From contig JBKJQB010000044.1 in assembly GCA_046594105.1 (NCBI GenBank), positions 1 to 23,989 on the forward strand: 23,989 bases of DNA, read 5' to 3'. The translations under genes and the position numbers were made by a program. Of the stretch, positions 15,931-22,926 are shown one piece after another. The notes under the pieces were generated by a model. That model ran no database searches. It was not told the origin of the DNA and worked only from the letters and a program-made list of their open reading frames with translations. This DNA is from JBDSGC01 sp046594105 (GTDB lineage Bacteria; Acidobacteriota; Thermoanaerobaculia; Gp7-AA8). Each line of letters opens with the position of its first letter. Position 1 is the first letter of the stretch.

Positions 15931-17442
15931 CTACCGCTTTCCGGACAGAGATCCGAAGTGAGCGACCACCGCGTCGTGCAGCGACTGCACCGTGGCCTGC
16001 GGCGCCTCGATCTCCGGCGTCCGATCGTGCCGTTTGATGGCGTCGCTGGTGACGGGGCCGATCGACGCGAACAGTCCCCGGTGAACGGCCGCTACGTTCT
16101 TTGCGATCATCGAAAAGTAATTGTCGACCGTGGAGGCGCTGGTGAACGTCACCACGTCGATGTCCTCCAGTACTGCCGGATCCGCTGCGACGGCGCGCGT
16201 CTCGTACGCAACCGCCAGGTGAACGTCGCCGCCGCGCGAACGGAGCTCCTCAATCAACTCGTCCCTTCCTTCGGCCGCGCGCACCACTGCGGTGCGAATC
16301 CCCCTCTGGTCACGAGCGAGCAGCGGGAGCAACGCGCTGGACAGAAACTTCTCCGGAACCAGGTCTGCGATCAGACCACGGGACCGCAGCGCCGCGGCTG
16401 TGGGTTCTCCCACCGCTGCCACGCGCGACGCGGAAAGCGAGCGAACATCTCGCCCCTTCGAAAACAAGCGATCGAAAAAGGCCTCCACACCGTTGGCCGA
16501 CGTGAAAATCAGCCAGTCCCACGTCTCGTCGATGGAGCGATCGAGTGCGGCATAGGACGACGGCGGTCCGATCTCGATGGTCGGGAACTCGACCACCGCC
16601 GCGCCGGAGTCTTCGAACAGACGACGCAGCTCGGAGGCCTGCTGCCGCGCTCTGGTCACCACGATCCGTTTCCCGAACAGAGGCCTGGTCTCAAACCAGT
16701 TGATGACATCGTGCAGCTGGACGACCTCGCCAACGACGATCAACGCGGGCGTGGCCAGAGATGCAGCGGTCACCAGCTCTTCGATGTCGTGCAGCGTCCC
16801 TCGAATGGTTCGCTGCTCCGGCGTGGTGGCTTTCGAGATCACGGCCACCGGGCGCGATCGCGGCACTCCCTGATCGGTGAGGTTCTGCACGATTGCTGCG
16901 AGGTTGGCGAACCCCATCATGAAGACGATGGTGCCGTCGAGTTGCGCCAGCGCCGCCCAGGGGATTCCGGTCGAACCCTCCGATTCATGCGCGGTGACCA
17001 GGGTGACAGACGTGGCGAAGGACCGATGCGTCACCGGGATTCCCGCATACGCCGGGCCGGCGATGGCCGAAGAAATTCCGGGCACGATCTCCACGGGAAT
17101 GCCGGCAGCCACCAACTCCTGAGCTTCTTCGCCGCCGCGCCCGAACACGAAGGGATCGCCTCCTTTCAACCGCAGGACGCTCTTCCCTTTGCCAGCCTCG
17201 GCAATGAGCAGGGCATTGATCTCTTCCTGCGGCAGCGAATGCGCACCGGCACGTTTTCCCACGAGTACCACCTCGGTCGTGCGGGGAAACGTCGCGGTGA
17301 TCTGCGACGAGACGAGGGCGTCAACGGCGATCAGGTCCGCCGTGGCGATGCACTCTGCGGCGCGGATGGTGAGCAGCCGCGGATCACCGGGACCGGCGCC
17401 GGCCAGAAAGACCCGTCCCCGCGTGCCTTCCTTCTTACTCAA
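15931..17442 (-). CDS. cobA: Fused uroporphyrinogen-III C-methyltransferase / uroporphyrinogen-III synthase (CobA-HemD)
   Basis: This 503-aa bifunctional enzyme carries two steps. The N-terminal CobA (SUMT) domain (about 9-245) methylates uroporphyrinogen III to precorrin-2: VFLAGAGPGDPRLLTIRAAE, then VLRLKGGDPFVFGRGGEEAQ, and the GIPVTHR and MMGFANL blocks. The C-terminal HemD domain (about 257-503) closes hydroxymethylbilane to uroporphyrinogen III: GKRIVVTRARQQASEL, WDWLIFTSANGVEAFFDRL and VVTFTSASTVDNYF. The start is a TTG at 17442 overlapping the hemC stop as TTGA. That gives the correct CobA N-terminus and suggests coupled translation. Both domains look complete. Having both activities in one chain channels flux toward siroheme/cobalamin as well as heme. 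Confidence 0.96.
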   Translation of the reverse strand: MSKKEGTRGRVFLAGAGPGDPRLLTIRAAECIATADLIAVDALVSSQITATFPRTTEVVLVGKRAGAHSLPQEEINALLIAEAGKGKSVLRLKGGDPFVFGRGGEEAQELVAAGIPVEIVPGISSAIAGPAYAGIPVTHRSFATSVTLVTAHESEGSTGIPWAALAQLDGTIVFMMGFANLAAIVQNLTDQGVPRSRPVAVISKATTPEQRTIRGTLHDIEELVTAASLATPALIVVGEVVQLHDVINWFETRPLFGKRIVVTRARQQASELRRLFEDSGAAVVEFPTIEIGPPSSYAALDRSIDETWDWLIFTSANGVEAFFDRLFSKGRDVRSLSASRVAAVGEPTAAALRSRGLIADLVPEKFLSSALLPLLARDQRGIRTAVVRAAEGRDELIEELRSRGGDVHLAVAYETRAVAADPAVLEDIDVVTFTSASTVDNYFSMIAKNVAAVHRGLFASIGPVTSDAIKRHDRTPEIEAPQATVQSLHDAVVAHFGSLSGKR

Positions 17443-18377
17443 CGGATTACTCCCTTCGTCGCTTCGGCTCGAGGCGTCAGCAAGGCGAGCGCGCCGTCGC
17501 GCACGAGCGAGTCGTAGACCAACTGCATCACTTCCTCCGGATCCGATCCCGAATGCAGGCAGCGGATCACGCGGTGGCCATCGATCTCTCCGAAGAAAGC
17601 GCGGATGGTGCTTTGGCCGCCCTCAAACGTTGCATGGACCGCCACGGCCGAATTGCAATCCAACCGGGTTCCGAATTTCTGGAGCACTCCACGCTCGCTG
17701 CGGGCAGCCAGAGCGCTCGGCGGATGATTGATGGAATCGGCAGCGCCCTTTGCATTCCGATCGTCCACCCGAGTCTCGACCACGATGATTCCCTGGCCGG
17801 CGGCAGGCACCATCTCGTCGACCGTAAAAAACGAAGTGATCTCCTGCTGGCGCCCGAGCCGGATCAGGCCGGCTCCGGCCAGTACGGCGCCGTCGTACTG
17901 ATGCTTGCGCAGTTTTTCCAGGCGCGTATCGACGTTGCCGCGGATCGGTTCCATCAGGAGCGAAGGATAGCGCTCCCGCAATTGGGCCCGCCGCCGCGGA
18001 GCGCTGGTTGCGACTCGTGAGCCGGCCGGAAGCCGCTCGATGCGTTTTCCTTCGATCTGCACCCAGGCATCACGCGGGTCGGCCCGTTCGAGAAACCCCG
18101 CCAGGGCGAACTGCTCCGGCTCAATGGAAGGCACATCCTTGAGGCTGTGCACCGCCAGATCGATCTCCAGACGGTCCAGCGCCTCTTCCAGTTCTTTGAT
18201 CCACAGACCCTTGCCGCCGATTTCCGCCAGCGGCACTTCCGCTTTGCGATCGCCGGTGGTGGTGATGACGACGACCTCGGATAAATGCCCCACTTCGGCC
18301 AGCCTGCTCCGCACTTCGTTGGCCTGCCACAGAGCGAGTGCGCTTCCACGCGTTCCGATGCGGAGGAGGCCGGTCAT
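17439..18377 (-). CDS. hemC: Hydroxymethylbilane synthase (porphobilinogen deaminase)
   Basis: This 312-aa cytoplasmic enzyme polymerises four porphobilinogens into hydroxymethylbilane. Family blocks in order: RIGTRGSALALWQA (6-19), GGKGLWIKELEEAL, DLAVHSLKDVPS (73-84) with the catalytic D81, ATSAPRRRAQL (123-133), IRGNVDTRLEKL (145-156) and AGAGLIRLGR. The dipyrromethane-cofactor cysteine is C241 in RLDCNSAVAVHA, where many homologues have GGCxxP. The ATG at 18377 overlaps the hemA stop (ATGA); a longer reading to 18548 is discarded, since its extra N-terminus is only a shadow of hemA. It is directly followed by cobA-hemD. Confidence 0.96.
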   Translation of the reverse strand: MTGLLRIGTRGSALALWQANEVRSRLAEVGHLSEVVVITTTGDRKAEVPLAEIGGKGLWIKELEEALDRLEIDLAVHSLKDVPSIEPEQFALAGFLERADPRDAWVQIEGKRIERLPAGSRVATSAPRRRAQLRERYPSLLMEPIRGNVDTRLEKLRKHQYDGAVLAGAGLIRLGRQQEITSFFTVDEMVPAAGQGIIVVETRVDDRNAKGAADSINHPPSALAARSERGVLQKFGTRLDCNSAVAVHATFEGGQSTIRAFFGEIDGHRVIRCLHSGSDPEEVMQLVYDSLVRDGALALLTPRAEATKGVIR

Positions 18378-19630
18378 CGCAATCCGAAGATTTTGCGGAT
18401 GGTCTGTCGCAGCGATTCCCGTTCCGGCTCGTCGACTTCTTTGAGACGCAGGATCGGGTAATGAAGAATCTTGTTGATCATCTGCGTGGTGAGCAGAGCC
18501 ACCGCGTCGCGCTGTTCCGGCGTGATGGGACCGAGCTTTCGCAGGCACTTCTCCAGCTCTGCTGCGCGAATGACTTCCAGACGCTGCTGCAGCTCGAGAA
18601 TGGTGGGCACGGCGTCCTGGGCGACGAGTCTGCGGCGGAAGGAGTCGACCTCCCGATCGACAATCGACTCCGCCTGCTCCGCCCGCTGCAGGCGCAGCTC
18701 CCGATTGGAATCGGCGACGCTCTGCAGGTCATCGATATTGTAAAGGTACGCCCCCTCAATCCCGGCAATGGCGGGATCGATGTTTCGCGGAACCGAAAGG
18801 TCGATCAGGAAGAGGTTGCGGCGACGGCGCGAGGCCATGGCCTGCTGGACATGCTGGGCCTCGATGACAAAGTGCGGTGCCGAGGTCGAGGCGATGACGA
18901 TGTCGCAGGTCTCCAGGTAGGGAGCGATCCCGGCAAACTGGATGGCCTCACCGTGATAGCGCGCTGCCAGCTCCACGGCGCGGTCGTAGGATCGGTTGGC
19001 CACGAACACCTGCTGCAGGCCAAACGTGGCCAGGGATTCAGCGGTCTGCTCACCCATCTCTCCCGCTCCGACCAGCATCACCTGCAGGCCGGAGAGGTCA
19101 CCAAAAATCTTGCGGGCCAGCTCGACTGCCGCGTACGGGACGGAGACGGCGCTCTCGCCGATTCCTGTCTCCGTTCGTACCTTCTTGGCCACTCGCATGG
19201 TCTGGTCGAAGAGCTGCGTGAGCAAAGGGTCCATGGCGCCGTGCTTCCTGCTGGCCATGAAGGCCGCGCGCACCTGTCCCCCGATCTGCGGTTCCCCGAC
19301 GATCATGGAGTCCAGGCCGGCAGCGACACGGAAAAGATGCTTGACCACATCCCCATGTCGGAGGATGTACACGTGCTTCTCGATTTCCGCGCGATCTGCG
19401 GAAGCTCGCTCGGTGAACCAGTCGACCATCGGCTCGATCACGTCCTCGTTCGAAGTCGAGAGGATTGCCTCGACCCGGTTGCAGGTGGAAAGGACCGCCA
19501 CCCCCTCGATCCCGCTGAAAGATCGGATCGACTGCAGCGTCTCGGGCAAAGCTCCCTCGCTCACGCTCAAACGCTCGCGAATGTCCACCGGTGTGCTGCG
19601 GTGATTCACGCCGATGGCAATCAGCGGCAT
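18374..19630 (-). CDS. hemA: Glutamyl-tRNA reductase
   Basis: This 418-aa NADPH enzyme reduces Glu-tRNA to glutamate-1-semialdehyde, the first committed step of C5 tetrapyrrole synthesis. The catalytic cysteine is C50 in VLSTCNRVE. The N-terminus IGVNHRSTPVDIRERL is typical. GEPQIGGQVRAAF and SVPYAAVELARKIFGDLSGL lead into the Rossmann motif VMLVGAGEMGE, and the C-terminal dimerisation helix region is present. The ATG at 19630 fits the conserved start and lies 9 nt after the stop of the CcsA/HemX-type gene. Its stop overlaps hemC. It commits the organism to the C5 pathway; the aminomutase (hemL) and hemB are not in this window. Confidence 0.97.
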   Translation of the reverse strand: MPLIAIGVNHRSTPVDIRERLSVSEGALPETLQSIRSFSGIEGVAVLSTCNRVEAILSTSNEDVIEPMVDWFTERASADRAEIEKHVYILRHGDVVKHLFRVAAGLDSMIVGEPQIGGQVRAAFMASRKHGAMDPLLTQLFDQTMRVAKKVRTETGIGESAVSVPYAAVELARKIFGDLSGLQVMLVGAGEMGEQTAESLATFGLQQVFVANRSYDRAVELAARYHGEAIQFAGIAPYLETCDIVIASTSAPHFVIEAQHVQQAMASRRRRNLFLIDLSVPRNIDPAIAGIEGAYLYNIDDLQSVADSNRELRLQRAEQAESIVDREVDSFRRRLVAQDAVPTILELQQRLEVIRAAELEKCLRKLGPITPEQRDAVALLTTQMINKILHYPILRLKEVDEPERESLRQTIRKIFGLR

Positions 19631-19639
19631 GCCGTCACC

Positions 19640-20434
19640 TCAGACATGATGGATTCCCAGCATCGCCACCAGGATGGCCACGAAGGCGAATGCAGAGATC
19701 AGGGCCGTTTTTCGCGTGCGGTACGCGCCGCTGATGGACGACTGCAGCAACGTCGCGAACAGGATCCAGGCCACCACTGCTGCAATCTGCTTGATGCGCA
19801 GCTCCATCGGTCCGGCCGTGGTTCGATACGACCACAGCACGCCGGCCAGCAGGCCCATGGTGTAAACGGAGAATCCGATCGCCAGCGCCCGATAGCTCAC
19901 CAGCTTGCAGACGTTCAGGCTGGGAATCCAGTCCCACAGCCGTCCTCGTATTTTTTGTTTCAGCGCGCGGTCCTGCATCAGCGAGAGCGACGCGAAGGCC
20001 AGACTGATCAACAGCCCAGCCACTCCCAGCGTGGTGAAGAAGATGTGCGTCGTCAGGATGCGGGAGCGGAAGGCAGGATCTCCAGTGACGAACGGCTCCC
20101 GCACGATCGCCGTGATCGTGAGAAGCATCAGAACAAGGGGGTAGACGAAGAACGACGCGGCGTAGACGCGATAACGAATGAACAGCCCGAGCTCCACGGC
20201 AAAGACCGTCCAGGAGAGGAACGCTGCGGTTTCAGGCAGGTTCGTCAGAGGCGGATGCCCGGTCCGGACGCAGATGGTTCCGATCCACCAGGTATGACTG
20301 AGGAAGCCCGCCACCATCAAGCCGAGGCCGCCCTGCTGCAAACGTTTTCCTCGGAACAGCAACGACAGCAGCGCAGCGAGGGTCCCGGCAGCGTACAGGC
20401 CGAGGGCCAGATACAGGGTTGCGTTCTGGCTCAT
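19640..20434 (-). CDS. ccsA: CcsA/HemX-family cytochrome c assembly membrane protein
   Basis: This 264-aa protein has about eight hydrophobic segments and the layout of the CcsA/HemX family: GFLSHTWWIGTICVRTGHPP near the N-terminus, THIFFTTLGVAGLLISLAFA in the middle, then GVLWSYRTTAGPMELRIKQI leading into AAVVAWILFA. In CcsA proper the last block is a tryptophan-rich WWD heme-handling motif; here most of its tryptophans are absent, as in HemX proteins found beside hemA in other bacteria. The position directly before hemA supports a HemX-like role in controlling or supporting heme synthesis. Cytochrome c heme delivery is the alternative. The ATG at 20434 overlaps the GNAT gene stop (ATGA). 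Confidence 0.88.
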   Translation of the reverse strand: MSQNATLYLALGLYAAGTLAALLSLLFRGKRLQQGGLGLMVAGFLSHTWWIGTICVRTGHPPLTNLPETAAFLSWTVFAVELGLFIRYRVYAASFFVYPLVLMLLTITAIVREPFVTGDPAFRSRILTTHIFFTTLGVAGLLISLAFASLSLMQDRALKQKIRGRLWDWIPSLNVCKLVSYRALAIGFSVYTMGLLAGVLWSYRTTAGPMELRIKQIAAVVAWILFATLLQSSISGAYRTRKTALISAFAFVAILVAMLGIHHV

Positions 20435-20922
20435 GGCGTCAGCTTCTTGCAGAAAACGACCTTGTCGTCCTCGACGCGATAAAAATCCTTGATCCGGGAG
20501 ATCTCTTCATAGCCGCTGCCAGTGTAAAACCGCAGCGTGGGGGCATAACTTTCCTTCGACGAAGTCTCGATCAGCAGCATCCTGCCCTGTTTGCGCCGGA
20601 GCTCATTTTCCACGAAACGCAGAAGCAGCTGACCGAAACCCAGCCCCTGCTGGGTGGGGTCGACGGCGATCCAGTACAGGTCGAACACGCCATCGGTCAT
20701 CGGCGTGGGGCCGTAGCAGGTGTAGCCCTGCACGGCGCGACTGGAGCCATCTTCCGGCTCCTCCAGAACGTGGACGATGTAGTCGCCCCGTTCCGGATGC
20801 TCGATGGCCGATTCGACCAGCTCGACCGCACATCGGACTTCTTCGTCGGTGAAACGGGCAGTGGCGATCAGAATCTCGCGGATGCGGTCTCGATCCTGAG
20901 GCTCGACGGGGCGGATCTTCAT
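20431..20922 (-). CDS. GNAT-family N-acetyltransferase
   Basis: This 163-aa protein is a GCN5-related acetyltransferase, predicted to move acetyl from acetyl-CoA to an amine. The CoA-binding motif A is DLYWIAVDPTQQGLGFGQLL (81-100) with the Q-x-x-G-x-G core. The later block SYAPTLRFYTGSGYEEI (125-141) is motif B. The ATG at 20922 overlaps the ligase stop (ATGA); the longer reading to 21096 is a shadow of the ligase. Sitting third behind kamA and the tandem ATP-grasp gene, it could acetylate their amine product. It is shorter than known beta-lysine acetyltransferases (AblB, roughly 270 aa) and not obviously one of them. The substrate is unknown. Confidence 0.92.
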   Translation of the reverse strand: MKIRPVEPQDRDRIREILIATARFTDEEVRCAVELVESAIEHPERGDYIVHVLEEPEDGSSRAVQGYTCYGPTPMTDGVFDLYWIAVDPTQQGLGFGQLLLRFVENELRRKQGRMLLIETSSKESYAPTLRFYTGSGYEEISRIKDFYRVEDDKVVFCKKLTP

Positions 20923-22889
20923 GGGCAGCCGCGGGCGGCGGCGCTCATGATAAGCGCGTTCAGGAAATCGGCGAATGAGATGCCTGCTGCCTCCAGCGCC
21001 CGACGGAATCCCGAACCGGCACCGATGTCGGGATTGGGATTGATGTCCAGAATCCACAGCTTGCCGTCGCCGGACTCCCTCAGGTCGAAACGGCAATACC
21101 CACCGATCGAGAGAAGCGAAGCAACGGACAAGGCCAGCCCGGCAATCCGTTCACGGACCATCGCGTCGACGGCCGCGGGGGTCCGGTTGCGGGTGGCCCG
21201 ATCCTCATCCGACCCTTCGGCCCACTTGGCCTTCCAGCCGACCACCCGCTCGCGCGGTGGCATCGTCTCGTCGAACACGATCTCGCCCGGAGGCAGCATC
21301 ACGGCCCCTTTCGTCGAAACGTACATCGCCTGGTTGAGCTCACGACCTTCGATGAACGCCTCCACCACCGCCGGCTGCCTGTAGTCCCTTTCGATGAGGG
21401 AGATCCTCGCTTCGACTTCGGTGCGGCTGGAGACCACCGACGCCGCCTCGATGCCGATTCCGGCATCCTCGCGCGATGGTTTGACGATCCAGGTCCCTGC
21501 GCTTCCGTCCCATGCTTTCGGAACCGGGAGGCCCGCCGCCTCGAGCAGCCGCTTCGTCAGGATCTTGTCGCTGCAGATTCCGGTAGCCACCGGATCGGCC
21601 GCAGTATTCGGAATCTGCAGCATCTCCAACGCGAGCGCGAAGTTCTTTTCCCACTGCGGCCGTCCGAGAACGCCTTCGCACAGGTTGACCACTGCGTCGA
21701 AGTCTTGCAGCGAGCGGAGGGCCGCGGGGATGTCCTCGCCGACCGCGACCAGTTCGGCATCGAGGATGGATGCGACCTCCTTCGCGGTGGCCAGAACCTC
21801 CGTCTCGCCGAGCATCTCCGTCTCGTTCAGGTGGGTCTTGCGATGGGCGTCGTCGTTGTAACAGACGGCGATCCGCGAGGGAGAGGGTGTGGCTGCGCTC
21901 GTGCGCCTCACAGAATGCCTCGAAGGTGCGATCCTGGTCCCCTCCGAGGCCCAGCGCCGGTTTGCCGCATCGACGATTTTCCCGATGAGCGTCCGATGCG
22001 ACCAGCCGAGCAGGCGGGCCAGAATCACGAGGTCGCTGTTGACCGGATGCACACCGGGCAGAGGGTTCACTTCGACGAAGCTTGCCACTCCGTGGCGATC
22101 CCGCCGCACATCGACGCGCGCAACATCGCGGAGATCGAAGGCCCGCCATACCGACTGGGCCACCGCCGCCACATCCGGAGCATCCACCAGCCGATAGTCC
22201 ACGCGGTTCAGGTAATCGCGCTTCACTTCCAGCGAATAGACAAAGTCTTTCTCAGCAGATCGCGGAAGAACCTGCATCACCCCGATCACTTCGCCGTCGA
22301 TGAGACCGACTGTGTACTCATCGCCCGGGAGAAACTCCTCGATGAGCACCGGCCCGTAACTGGCCGTGAGGCGCTCCACGGTTTCCTGAAGCGCCGGCTC
22401 GTCGTAGCAGAGGGAACGTTCGCTGATCCCCATCGAGGACCCTTCCCCGGAAGGCTTCACAAAGAGCGGAAAGCGGAGACTCATCTTGTTTGCCGGCAAT
22501 CCGCGCGTGGTCTCGTCGACCACGCGCCAGGGAGCGGTGGCAATGCCATGAGAACGCGCCAGCAGTTTGGCCAACGCCTTGTCGAGCGTGAGCGCGATGG
22601 CCAAAGCGTCCGATCCAGTGCAGGGGATGCCCAGCATCTCCAGCGTCGCCGGAACCTGGGATTCCCTTCCCCGCCCGCCCACTCCCTCGGCGATGTTGAA
22701 GACGCCATCGACGCTCTCTCTCTCGAGCGCGTCGAGCATCTCCATGCCCCATCCCAGCCGGACGGGCTGGTGGCCACAGGAGCGGAGTGCGGACTCCAGC
22801 GACTCGATGGTCTCCACCGAGTCGAATTCTTCGAACTCGTCCCCGGTGGCGCCCGCAGGCTTCAGGTTGTACGTCAAGCCGATGCGCAT
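20919..22889 (-). CDS. Tandem ATP-grasp ligase: two D-Ala-D-Ala-ligase-like domains in one chain
   Basis: In this 656-aa protein, domain 1 (about 1-310) has the pre-ATP-grasp fold followed by FPLFVKPSGEGSSMGI (140-155), IEEFLPGDEYTVGLIDG (183-199) and FVEVNPLPGVHP (271-282), as in D-Ala-D-Ala ligases. A Ser/Arg-rich linker (about 311-338) joins domain 2 (339-656), with TWIVKPSREDAGIGI (466-480), VVEAFIEGRELNQAMY (508-523) and LWILDINPNPDIGAG (611-625). Both halves keep ATP- and metal-binding residues, so two separate amide-forming active sites are plausible. Single-domain Ddl is about 300-360 aa. With kamA 37 nt upstream and a GNAT overlapping downstream, the amino-acid substrates probably include beta-lysine, rather than D-Ala for the cell wall. 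This is inference. Confidence 0.9.
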   Translation of the reverse strand: MRIGLTYNLKPAGATGDEFEEFDSVETIESLESALRSCGHQPVRLGWGMEMLDALERESVDGVFNIAEGVGGRGRESQVPATLEMLGIPCTGSDALAIALTLDKALAKLLARSHGIATAPWRVVDETTRGLPANKMSLRFPLFVKPSGEGSSMGISERSLCYDEPALQETVERLTASYGPVLIEEFLPGDEYTVGLIDGEVIGVMQVLPRSAEKDFVYSLEVKRDYLNRVDYRLVDAPDVAAVAQSVWRAFDLRDVARVDVRRDRHGVASFVEVNPLPGVHPVNSDLVILARLLGWSHRTLIGKIVDAANRRWASEGTRIAPSRHSVRRTSAATPSPSRIAVCYNDDAHRKTHLNETEMLGETEVLATAKEVASILDAELVAVGEDIPAALRSLQDFDAVVNLCEGVLGRPQWEKNFALALEMLQIPNTAADPVATGICSDKILTKRLLEAAGLPVPKAWDGSAGTWIVKPSREDAGIGIEAASVVSSRTEVEARISLIERDYRQPAVVEAFIEGRELNQAMYVSTKGAVMLPPGEIVFDETMPPRERVVGWKAKWAEGSDEDRATRNRTPAAVDAMVRERIAGLALSVASLLSIGGYCRFDLRESGDGKLWILDINPNPDIGAGSGFRRALEAAGISFADFLNALIMSAAARGCP

Positions 22890-22926
22890 CAGATCGGGAC
22901 GTTGGGCGACGGCATCCCTCTGCGGA

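Noticed and set aside
13377..17517. 506-aa and 540-aa plus-strand open frames opposite the GT-C-like, methyltransferase and cobA-hemD genes
   Set aside because: Low-information, charged composition with no motif; the minus-strand proteins explain the coding signal.
18338..20482. 714-aa open frame on the plus strand opposite ccsA-hemA-hemC
   Set aside because: It is antisense to three well-recognised genes, has no recognisable motif and is rich in Arg, His, Gln, Asp and Gly, as expected for a high-GC shadow frame.
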